Assembly (NCBI RefSeq): GCF_004118285.1
Contig: NZ_SDHY01000003.1
Coordinates: forward strand, 411,526-475,525
Reading direction: 5' to 3'
DNA from: Aquirufa rosea
GTDB taxonomy: Bacteria; Bacteroidota; Bacteroidia; Cytophagales; Spirosomataceae
Length of the DNA: 64,000 bases
Notes under the pieces: model-generated
Databases searched by the model: none
The model's input: the letters and a program-made list of their open reading frames with translations, nothing else
Told to the model about the DNA's origin: nothing
Made by a program: the position numbers and the translations under genes
Shown here: positions 53,153 to 60,608 of the stretch, one piece after another
How the letters are laid out: each line of letters starts with the position of its first letter
How positions within the stretch are numbered: the stretch's first letter is position 1

Positions 53153-54295
53153 TTACAATGCTTCTAAATATAGATTTTTAAAGTCCTCACGACTGACTGG
53201 TTTAGGATTATTCGGATGCGCAAAATCGGCGATGGCTAAATCGGCCAAAGTTTCAATGTGCTCATCTTTTACACCTACTTCACGCAAGCGATGCGGAATG
53301 CCAATTTTGCTGTTCAGTTCAAACAGGTAATTGACCACCCCTTGACCCGTTTCATCTTTGATTTCCAAAGTACGAGCGATTCTCCGGAATTTATCTTCAA
53401 ATCCTTCGATGTTGAACTTCATGCCATAAGGTAGATTCACTGCATTGGCTAGACCGTGGTGCGTATCTAATAAAGAGGACATGGGGTGAGCTAGGGAATG
53501 TACTACTCCCAATCCTTTTTGAAATGCCACCGCTCCCATTAAGGAGGCAATTAACATATTGCTTTTGGAGGTAATGTCAGGGTTTTTGACAGCTTTCTCC
53601 ATGGATTTAGCAATTAAAGAAATACCTTCCAAAGCAATACCCTCACACAATGGATGCGACATCTTGGCAATGTAGGCCTCCAAATTATGGGTAAATGCAT
53701 CCATACCCGTGGCTGCTGTAACCGCTGGAGGTAAATCCATGGTCAACATGGGGTCAGCAAAGATGATTTTTGCCAATAATTTGGGAGAAAATAAAATTTT
53801 CTTTTGATGTGTAATATCATCGGCAATGATGGCACTGCGTCCCACTTCAGAGCCTGTTCCTGCAGTGGTAGGAATGGTGATGAAATGAGGAACATCATGG
53901 GTGACATAGATATCTCCACCAATTAAATCGTCATATTTAAATAAGTCCTCTCGGTGATTGACTCGTAAAACTATAGCCCTAGCCACATCCATGGCAGCTC
54001 CGCCACCAATTCCAATGATGGAATCTCGTTGGCTTTGATCATAGGCCTCTGTACCCAAGTAAACATCTGATTTTACGGGGTTTTTATGGATTTGAGAAAA
54101 CACCTCAACAGAGATATTTTTCTTCTCAAGGGATTGAACGAACGAACTAAAAAATCCCAAACTAGCCACAACCGGATCCGTAACTATAAACGGCTTTTTT
54201 AACTCATTTTTAATCAGGTAATCGGCTACTTCTTGGATGGCTCCTGCACCAAAACGAATGGTAGTTGGGAAATTATATTGTAAAATAGATGACAT
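53153..54295 (-). CDS. Iron-containing (group III) alcohol dehydrogenase
   Basis: A 380-residue Fe-ADH. The nucleotide-binding motif is GIGGGAAMDVARAI. The metal ligands lie in the Asp/His set of GMDAFTHNLEAY (Asp and His), GLGVVHSLAHPMSSLLDTHHG (His and His) and the conserved TTAGTGSEV. It should oxidise a primary alcohol to an aldehyde using NAD. In the operon it follows the gamma-glutamyl ligase by 22 nt, so the alcohol is probably a gamma-glutamylated amino alcohol. A polyamine pathway would need an oxidase here instead. Confidence 0.93.
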   Translation of the reverse strand: MSSILQYNFPTTIRFGAGAIQEVADYLIKNELKKPFIVTDPVVASLGFFSSFVQSLEKKNISVEVFSQIHKNPVKSDVYLGTEAYDQSQRDSIIGIGGGAAMDVARAIVLRVNHREDLFKYDDLIGGDIYVTHDVPHFITIPTTAGTGSEVGRSAIIADDITHQKKILFSPKLLAKIIFADPMLTMDLPPAVTAATGMDAFTHNLEAYIAKMSHPLCEGIALEGISLIAKSMEKAVKNPDITSKSNMLIASLMGAVAFQKGLGVVHSLAHPMSSLLDTHHGLANAVNLPYGMKFNIEGFEDKFRRIARTLEIKDETGQGVVNYLFELNSKIGIPHRLREVGVKDEHIETLADLAIADFAHPNNPKPVSREDFKNLYLEAL

Positions 54296-54317
54296 AAGGG
54301 TTTAAAATTAGGCTTGA

Positions 54318-55673
54318 TTAAATGATTTCAAAATAACGTTTATACTCCCAATCGGTGACAGATTTTAAGTGTTGCTGCCATTCCCAGGTTCGGGTCATGG
54401 TAAAATGCTTGACAAATGCCTCCCCAAAAATTTCTTTGGCTACGATGGATTCTTGCATATTTCGGGTCGCATCTATCAACGTATGTGGGATACTTCCATG
54501 GGAATAATCCAAATATCCATTTCCTAAGGTGGGCTCTTGGAGAGCTAATTGATGTTTGATCCCGTATAATCCCGCTCCCAAACTGGCAGCAATAGCTAGG
54601 TAAGGATTTACGTCTGCCCCAATCACTCGGGTTTCTATCCGTGCTGTGCTGGCTCCTGCACTTAATACCCGCAAGGCGACCGTTCTGTTATCCAATCCCC
54701 AAGTTAGAGTGGTAGGAGCCCAAGCGCCTTCCACTAATCGCTTGTAGCTATTGATGGTCGGAGCAAACATGGGTAAAATATGCGGCAAACAATGTAATAT
54801 ACCAGCTAAGTAATGCTTGGCAGTAGGACTTAAATGGTATGGGTCTTTTGCGTCGTAGAAAAGGTTGTTTTTACCATCTGCATCCCAAAGACTTTGATGC
54901 ACATGTCCTCCACAACCGGGTAGATTTTCATCAATTTTAGCCATGAATGTGGCCATGATTTGATGTTGGTAGGCAATTTCTTTGACTGCCGTCTTGAATA
55001 AAACAGCTCTGTCTGCCGCTTCCAATGCTCCGGCATGTGCAATAGCCGCTTCATAGGTTCCTGGGCCAGTTTCTGTATGCAATCCTTCTATGGGTATCTT
55101 GAATGCGTTTAGCTGGTCGAAAAGATCGCGGAAAAAGGGATTATTGAGCGTAGTTCTCAAAACGGAATAGCCAAACATGCCCGGACTAATGGGCTGTAGG
55201 TTTTTATAGTTTTTGCTTTGGGCTGAATCCGGTGTTTCTGCAAAATTAAACCACTCAAATTCTTGCGCAAAGATGGGTTTAAGTCGCATTTCCTCGGCCT
55301 CGGCAATAATCTTTTTTAATAGTTGACGAGGGCAGACCGGAGAAGCATGGCCATTTGCATCTAAAAAATCCCCAAGCACAAAAGGTAAATTATTTTCCCA
55401 AGGGATAAGTCTAAAGGTATTCAGGTCTAATTGGGCAGGCATATCGGGGAATCCTGATTGCCAGCCTGTTACACTAGATTGACTGTAAAGGGCATCGGAG
55501 GAATCCCAACCAAACACGACGTCACAAAAGGTTGTGCCTTTTTCTAAGATAGATAAAAATTTGTCGGTAGAAATGTATTTTCCCCGCAGAACACCATCGA
55601 TATCAGTGAAGGCAATTTTTACCTTGGACGTGGGATGAGATGATAAATAATTTTTTAATTCGTTAGAGGTCAT
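54318..55673 (-). CDS. Glutamine synthetase-like gamma-glutamyl amide ligase (GlnA4/PuuA-like)
   Basis: A 451-residue GS-fold enzyme. The N-terminal beta-grasp part begins with VKIAFTDIDGVLRGKYIS. The catalytic core has EFEWFNFAE, GLHTETGPGTYEAAIAH, GGHVHQSLWD, INSYKRLVEGAW and NRTVALRVLSAG. It joins glutamate to an amine using ATP. Bacterial relatives with this layout gamma-glutamylate putrescine (PuuA), ethanolamine (GlnA4) or isopropylamine (IpuC). The operon partners point to ethanolamine or another amino alcohol. The normal regulatory adenylylation site is absent, as expected of this group. Confidence 0.92.
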   Translation of the reverse strand: MTSNELKNYLSSHPTSKVKIAFTDIDGVLRGKYISTDKFLSILEKGTTFCDVVFGWDSSDALYSQSSVTGWQSGFPDMPAQLDLNTFRLIPWENNLPFVLGDFLDANGHASPVCPRQLLKKIIAEAEEMRLKPIFAQEFEWFNFAETPDSAQSKNYKNLQPISPGMFGYSVLRTTLNNPFFRDLFDQLNAFKIPIEGLHTETGPGTYEAAIAHAGALEAADRAVLFKTAVKEIAYQHQIMATFMAKIDENLPGCGGHVHQSLWDADGKNNLFYDAKDPYHLSPTAKHYLAGILHCLPHILPMFAPTINSYKRLVEGAWAPTTLTWGLDNRTVALRVLSAGASTARIETRVIGADVNPYLAIAASLGAGLYGIKHQLALQEPTLGNGYLDYSHGSIPHTLIDATRNMQESIVAKEIFGEAFVKHFTMTRTWEWQQHLKSVTDWEYKRYFEII

Positions 55674-55694
55674 TTTCTGTCTGGAAAATTAGGA

Positions 55695-57014
55695 TTAATG
55701 AGTCGATTTAGGGCCAAATAATACATACAGTAGGCTAGAGCCAACTAAAATTAGAAAATATATTCCTGCTTGAACAGGATTATAATAAATCATGGAAATC
55801 ATGGAAACCAGGGCGATGATGAAGGCAATCCAGGGGAAATAAGGGAAGAGTGGTGTCTTAAATGGACGCTCTAAATGAGGCTCCTTTTTTCGTAGGGCAA
55901 CCATGGAAACCATGGATATGAGGTATAAGGTCAAGGCTCCCAATACAGAAATGGTAATGATTTCAGCTGTTTTGCCGGTTAAAAGGGCCAAAATCCCTAA
56001 AGCCATGTTGATAAACAGCGCATTGGCGGGAGTTTGAAAGCGAGGGTGCACTCGACCAAGAAAAGCGGGTGCTGCATGTATTTTGCCTAGCTCGTAAGTG
56101 GATCTTCCAGCCGCCAATATGAGGCCATTGAAGGAGGCAACTAAGCCAAAAAGTCCTACGGAAATAAGTAAATGATAAAGTACATTACTATCTCCGACCA
56201 CATGTTTTAAGGCTAAGGGTAGGGGTGAATCCGACAAAGAGCCATCGGCTTGATAAACGATGGATTCCCAGCCATTGACACCGATGGAACTAAAAAAAGT
56301 TAACATACACAGTAGTACCAAGGTAGCAATGGCCGAACCAAATCCTACTAAGATGGTTTTTTGAGGATTAATGGCTTCTTCAGCCACATTGGCTACGCCC
56401 TCTATTCCTAGAAAGAACCAAATAGCAAAGGGAATGGCAGCGAAAAAACCGGACCATCCGTTTGGTAAGGGATTATTATGTATATGTTGCCATTCAAAAG
56501 CAGGCAGTGTTATCCCAGCAAAGAGCAATAATTCTCCTACGGCTAATATGGTGATAGTTAACTCAAAAATGGCCGCAGCCTTAACTCCATAAGCATTTAG
56601 CGCCGTAAATAAAAAATAGGAAGCGATGGCTACCGTCAAAATGGGTATTTGTGGAAAGAAAAGATTAAAATAGGCTCCAATGGCGAAGGCTATGGCTGGC
56701 GGGGCAAAAATAAACTCGATGGTTTGGGCCATCCCAGCAATAAAGCCCCAGGTGGGTCCTAGTGCCCTACTGGCATAATCAAATCCTCCGCCTGCTTTAG
56801 GTATGGCACAGGCTAATTCCGTGTAAGAAAAGGTAAAGGTGGTATATAATACGATGATGAAGAGCGTGGCTAGACCCAGTCCTAAGGTTCCTCCTTTTTC
56901 CAGTCCGAGATTCCAACCAAAATACATGCCAGATATCACATATCCAACTCCCAATCCCCATAGCATGAGGGGGCTTAGGCTTCTTTTTAATCCAGGCTCC
57001 TTTTCTGGCTTCAT
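55695..57014 (-). CDS. APC-family permease, ethanolamine-permease type
   Basis: A 439-residue 12-helix amino acid/amine permease. The start reads MKPEKEPGLKRSLSPLMLWGLGVGYV, and GMYFGWNLGLEKGG together with the YTELACAIPKAGGGFDYASRALGP region resembles ethanolamine permeases (EAT family of the APC superfamily). I chose ATG 57014, since the longer TTG start would add 10 residues. It is first in a minus-strand operon, 21 nt before the gamma-glutamyl ligase. Substrate is inferred from family and neighbours. Confidence 0.88.
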   Translation of the reverse strand: MKPEKEPGLKRSLSPLMLWGLGVGYVISGMYFGWNLGLEKGGTLGLGLATLFIIVLYTTFTFSYTELACAIPKAGGGFDYASRALGPTWGFIAGMAQTIEFIFAPPAIAFAIGAYFNLFFPQIPILTVAIASYFLFTALNAYGVKAAAIFELTITILAVGELLLFAGITLPAFEWQHIHNNPLPNGWSGFFAAIPFAIWFFLGIEGVANVAEEAINPQKTILVGFGSAIATLVLLCMLTFFSSIGVNGWESIVYQADGSLSDSPLPLALKHVVGDSNVLYHLLISVGLFGLVASFNGLILAAGRSTYELGKIHAAPAFLGRVHPRFQTPANALFINMALGILALLTGKTAEIITISVLGALTLYLISMVSMVALRKKEPHLERPFKTPLFPYFPWIAFIIALVSMISMIYYNPVQAGIYFLILVGSSLLYVLFGPKSTH

Positions 57015-57287
57015 TTTATAGGTGTTAGAGGCAATACTTATCAAAGTTTAAATTAAGAAAATATGCCCAAAGCTCAAAATTTGCTGCATTATTAGACTTT
57101 ATTCAATGGAGCAGATGTTGAATTTTATGATCTTTTTCATTTTTAAGGGACATGGATTTGGATGATTCATTTATAAAAAGTGAGACTTATGAATTATCGT
57201 GTAAACTGAGATTGTCATGGAATCTGATTTCTTTCATGTTTTATACCGTTTATATTTTTTAGTATTGTAGTCTGTTTTTTCGAATGT

Positions 57288-58661
57288 ATGAAGACTAAAG
57301 TATTTACCGATGCGGCTTCGGCCTTGTGGGATATTCCATCGGGAGCGAGCATCATGTTGGGTGGTTTTGGATTAGCGGGGATACCTGAAAATTCCATAGC
57401 GGAATTGAGAAATAAGGGTATTAGGGAATTGACCTGCATTTCCAATGAAGCAGGGGTAGATGATTTTGGATTGGGGATTTTGTTGAAGAATAAGCAGATT
57501 AAGTGCATGATTTCCTCTTTTATTGGGGAGAATGATATTTTTGAGGAATTGCTTTTATCGGGAGAAATGGAGGTGAAATTAGTTCCTCAAGGTACCTTGG
57601 CTGAGCGCATTCGGGCAGCAGGGGCAGGTATACCCGCATTTTTTACACCCGCGGGAGTAGGAACGGAGGTGGCTGAGGGTAAAGAAATAAGGACATTTGG
57701 TGGAAAACAATACTTGATGGAAGAAGCTTTGTCGGCGGATTTTGCCTTGGTTAAAGCATGGAAAGGTGATCCAGAGGGTAATTTAGTTTTTCATGGCACA
57801 GCCAGAAATTTTAATCCCATGATGGCGCAAGCGGGTAAAATAACCATTGCCGAAGTCGAAGAGTTGGTGCCTTTGGGCGGATTGAAACCTGACGAAATTC
57901 ATCTGCCGGGTATATATGTGCAAAGAATATATCAGGGTTCAGCTTATCAACATCGCATTGAGCACCGTACGACTGACAAGGATTTAGTCCAATTGGCTCA
58001 TCAGGAGAAAGCCAAAGAAATTATTGCACGTCGTTTGGCATTAGAAATCAAGGATGGTGACTATGTGAATTTAGGAATTGGCATTCCCACCATGGTAGCC
58101 AATCATATCCCCGAAGGTATGCGGGTGATTTTACAGTCGGAGAACGGATTATTGGGTATTGGACCTTTTCCAGCGGATAATGAGGTAGACCCAGAAGTCA
58201 TTAATGCCGGGAAGCAAACTATTTCCATGATTCCGGGTGCATCCCTTTTTAGTTCGGTGGATAGTTTCGCCATGATTCGAGGGGCGCATATTGATGTTAC
58301 TATTTTAGGAGGAATGGAGGTTTCTGAGAACGGTGATTTGGCTAATTGGAAAATTCCGGGTAAACATGTGAAGGGCATGGGAGGTGCTATGGATCTGGTG
58401 GCTTCCTCCGCTAATGTGATCGTAGCAATGCTTCACCAGAACAAGGATGGTAAGTCCAAATTAGTGAAACAGTGTTCTTTACCTTTAACTGGCAAATTCT
58501 GCGTTCGACGAATCATTACGGATTTAGCTGTAATGGATATAGCTCCGAATGGTGGTTTTATATTGTTAGAAAGAGCGCCAGGTATTAGTGTTGCACAAAT
58601 TCAAGAGGCAACAGATGCCGATTTAATTATTAAAGGCGAAATTTATGAAATGAATATTTAA
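57288..58661 (+). CDS. Fused-subunit CoA-transferase (succinyl-CoA:3-ketoacid type)
   Basis: A 457-residue protein combining the A domain (residues 1-225: IMLGGFGLAGIPENSIAEL) and B domain (235-457: NLGIGIPTMVANHIPEG). The catalytic Glu is Glu285 in SENGLLGIGP, and GGHVH-type loops are absent as expected for this class. It moves CoA between acyl groups, for example succinyl-CoA and acetoacetate. Fusion of the subunits is common in SCOT-like enzymes. It is transcribed alone, divergent from the permease operon, with a hairpin after it. Confidence 0.93.
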   Translation: MKTKVFTDAASALWDIPSGASIMLGGFGLAGIPENSIAELRNKGIRELTCISNEAGVDDFGLGILLKNKQIKCMISSFIGENDIFEELLLSGEMEVKLVPQGTLAERIRAAGAGIPAFFTPAGVGTEVAEGKEIRTFGGKQYLMEEALSADFALVKAWKGDPEGNLVFHGTARNFNPMMAQAGKITIAEVEELVPLGGLKPDEIHLPGIYVQRIYQGSAYQHRIEHRTTDKDLVQLAHQEKAKEIIARRLALEIKDGDYVNLGIGIPTMVANHIPEGMRVILQSENGLLGIGPFPADNEVDPEVINAGKQTISMIPGASLFSSVDSFAMIRGAHIDVTILGGMEVSENGDLANWKIPGKHVKGMGGAMDLVASSANVIVAMLHQNKDGKSKLVKQCSLPLTGKFCVRRIITDLAVMDIAPNGGFILLERAPGISVAQIQEATDADLIIKGEIYEMNI

Positions 58662-58707
58662 GATGATTCTAGCCGATTTACGCAGTTATAAAGTTGAATT
58701 TTTCGAG

Positions 58708-58732
58708 CGAAATCTTAGGGCCTGAGATTTCG
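58708..58732 (+). terminator. Hairpin after the CoA-transferase gene
   Basis: CGAAATCTTAG / CTGAGATTTCG, an 11-bp stem with one G-T wobble and a GGC loop, 47 nt after the stop. The following sequence has no T-run, so it is only a probable transcript end. Confidence 0.5.
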
Positions 58733-59125
58733 ATATTCAAGTACAATTCTCAGAAAACTTTCAAATAGGCGATTCTCGCAGCCTTTATTTTCGGGTTTTT
58801 ACAATTTGATTGGTGTAATTTTCTTTTTTCGGATTTTAACGTCCATGTTTTATCCCAACTTTTAAGTCATTTGAGGCATAATATTTCGTTAGTTTGTGAT
58901 GATAAATCTCTGAATGTCTAGGAAAACTTTTGTTCAGATTTCATGAATTTTCACAAAAACGATGTAAAAGAAAGTTTAAATTATAAAATGATATATTTTC
59001 AATTCAAAATTTTTTTATTCAAAAATTTATATTAATTATTTATTATTTCATATTTTAATGTGCCAAATTTGAAATTGAGAACAAAAATTAATAAAAATGT
59101 TCTTGTATTTGATTTTTTTTTCGGC

Positions 59126-59133
59126 TAATTTTG
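59126..59133 (+). promoter_or_regulatory. Promoter -7 box for the AraC-type gene
   Basis: TAATTTTG matches TAnnTTTG. A TTTG at 59108-59111 is only 14 nt away, short for a -33 box. If used, the transcript would carry the TTCCGTGTTC repeats in its leader. Confidence 0.4.
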
Positions 59134-59151
59134 TCTCAGTCTTTAAAGCGG

Positions 59152-59218
59152 ACTGTTCCGTGTTCTACAAAAAAATTAATTATTCCGTGTTCCATTTTTA
59201 ATACTGTTCCGTGTTCTA
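59152..59218 (+). repeat. Three direct repeats of TTCCGTGTTC
   Basis: Copies begin at 59156, 59183 and 59207; copies one and three are longer and identical (ACTGTTCCGTGTTCTA). The third ends 10 nt before the AraC-type ATG. Likely an operator array, probably for autoregulation. Confidence 0.7.
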
Positions 59219-59227
59219 TAATTTTTC

Positions 59228-60427
59228 ATGATACTTAACCTTTCATTTCTTGGGTTAGTTGTGGCGCTTCTTCTCTACATTTACAGAGAAGGTAGAGCTT
59301 ATGCAAAAATTCTTTTGGGTATTTTCTATTTTTTAACTAGCATTTTTGGAATCGTTCATGATGTAACCAATACGCCGCGTTCAGAATTCTTAATTTCACT
59401 ATTTGCGGTTAATTTTACCCCTTTTTATTTCTTGATGGGGCCGGTTTTTTACTTATTTGTGAAGGTTATTATTGGAAGGGAAAGGTTGGTTATTAAGGAT
59501 TGTTGGCATATGGTTTTTGCCGCACTTATCATGTTAAATATTTTGCCCCATTTGTTTTCTTCCTTTGATGAGAAGCTTATTCTTGCTCACAAAATTGTTG
59601 ATCGTCCTGAAGCTCTTTATGAGGCCAGGTACTTATTTCTGCCTACTTTCTATCAGTCTTTATTAAGGCCTATATTTACCATAGCCTATTTCGTTTATAC
59701 AGGAATTTATTTGATTAAACGCTGTAGGATTAAGAATTACTTCGTGACTCACAAGATTAGTATATTGTGGATAGGCCTAATTATTTTATTGTATATCTTA
59801 TTGAACTCTGCCTCTTTGTTGGTTTTTTTGAATGCTATAGAGTTAAAGAATTTTCAAAAGAATTTATTTAGTCCTTGGGTTTTAAAAGCTTGTATGGATA
59901 TTAAATATTGGGTGTATTCTGTGCAAAATTTGTCCATTTTATTTATTCCTTACGTATTATTTAGTCCACAATACAAGAAGAAAAAACATAGTACAGCTAG
60001 GACTCAAGGGGACTTGGTGCTTTCTACTTTTGTTCCTCCTGTTAAAAAAGTAAATCCTTCTTCTGCATATGAGGTGCCATTCTTTCGGTTGGAAGAAATT
60101 GGTCATCAAATTGCTAAATACTGTCAGGATGAGCCTTATTTGAGAAGTCGTTTCTCACTATCGATGATTTCAGAGGAAACTAAAATACCCTATTATCAAT
60201 TATCATATTATTTCAATAATCACTTGGGAGTAAGTTTCAATGATTGGAAAAATGAGCTTAGAGTTAAGCATATCATCACTTTAATTCACTCGGGCAAGGC
60301 GCAACAGAATACCTTAGAGGCTTTGGCGCATTCATCAGGCTTTTTATCTAGGTCAAATTTTGTCAAAGCTTTCAAATACAATACGGGTAAAACTCCATCG
60401 GAATATTTGAAGAGCCTTAAGAGCTAA
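59228..60427 (+). CDS. Membrane-anchored AraC-type transcription regulator
   Basis: A 399-residue protein. Residues 1-245 carry about seven hydrophobic segments, forming a membrane sensor region. The C-terminal 110 residues are a double helix-turn-helix of the AraC/XylS family: FSLSMISEETKIPYYQLSYYFNNHLG, then FNDWKNELRVKHI, and the second HTH with ALAHSSGFLSRSNFVKAFKYNTGKTPSEYL. Membrane AraC proteins of this kind are common in Bacteroidota. The ligand is unknown. Three TTCCGTGTTC motifs in its leader and a partial motif before the giant surface protein suggest it controls itself and that neighbour. Confidence 0.88.
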   Translation: MILNLSFLGLVVALLLYIYREGRAYAKILLGIFYFLTSIFGIVHDVTNTPRSEFLISLFAVNFTPFYFLMGPVFYLFVKVIIGRERLVIKDCWHMVFAALIMLNILPHLFSSFDEKLILAHKIVDRPEALYEARYLFLPTFYQSLLRPIFTIAYFVYTGIYLIKRCRIKNYFVTHKISILWIGLIILLYILLNSASLLVFLNAIELKNFQKNLFSPWVLKACMDIKYWVYSVQNLSILFIPYVLFSPQYKKKKHSTARTQGDLVLSTFVPPVKKVNPSSAYEVPFFRLEEIGHQIAKYCQDEPYLRSRFSLSMISEETKIPYYQLSYYFNNHLGVSFNDWKNELRVKHIITLIHSGKAQQNTLEALAHSSGFLSRSNFVKAFKYNTGKTPSEYLKSLKS

Positions 60428-60446
60428 ATTTGAAATTGAGTACAAA
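60426..60446 (+). repeat. Direct repeat of the sequence at 59065-59084
   Basis: AAATTTGAAATTGAG followed by NACAAA occurs here, overlapping the stop codon, and at 59065 upstream of the same gene. The two copies flank the AraC-type gene and its operator array. Confidence 0.6.
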
Positions 60447-60486
60447 GTGGAGTGCTATTTTCTAGTTAAAAATTAGATTTTATAAG

Positions 60487-60494
60487 TATCTTTG
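60487..60494 (+). promoter_or_regulatory. Promoter -7 box for the giant repeat protein
   Basis: TATCTTTG matches TAnnTTTG. The ATG follows 115 nt later, leaving a long leader that contains TGTGTTCTA at 60588-60596, a partial match to the operator motif of the AraC-type gene. Confidence 0.45.
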
Positions 60495-60608
60495 TTTAAT
60501 TGCGGTTATTAAAGCGTTTAATTATTAGGCTTATAACAAACAAATTTTAGGTGACTGTTTATAGTTTAAACTGAAGCCTTCTGTGTTTGTGTTCTATTGT
60601 TAAAATTT

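Larger units (their letters stand above)
58662..59227. other. AT-rich 566-nt intergenic region
   Basis: This gap lies between the CoA-transferase and the AraC-type gene. It holds a hairpin (58708-58732), a long AT-rich tract at 58960-59060, a copy of a 20-bp sequence repeated after the AraC gene (59065-59084), a TAATTTTG box (59126-59133) and three TTCCGTGTTC motifs. No convincing coding sequence is seen; a 20-codon ORF at the start is too short to support. Confidence 0.7.

Noticed and set aside
53153..55673. Reading the amine operon as a putrescine (Puu) pathway
   Set aside because: PuuA and PuuD-like proteins fit, but there is no PuuB-type FAD oxidase. An iron alcohol dehydrogenase and an ethanolamine-type permease are present instead, so an alcohol substrate is more likely.
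57215..57508. Minus-strand frame of 97 codons over the CoA-transferase start
   Set aside because: It lies antisense to the well-supported A domain of the CoA-transferase and has no domain of its own.
58674..58736. Short ORF of 20 codons right after the CoA-transferase stop
   Set aside because: Too short, overlaps the hairpin at 58708-58732 and has no ribosome-binding or family evidence.
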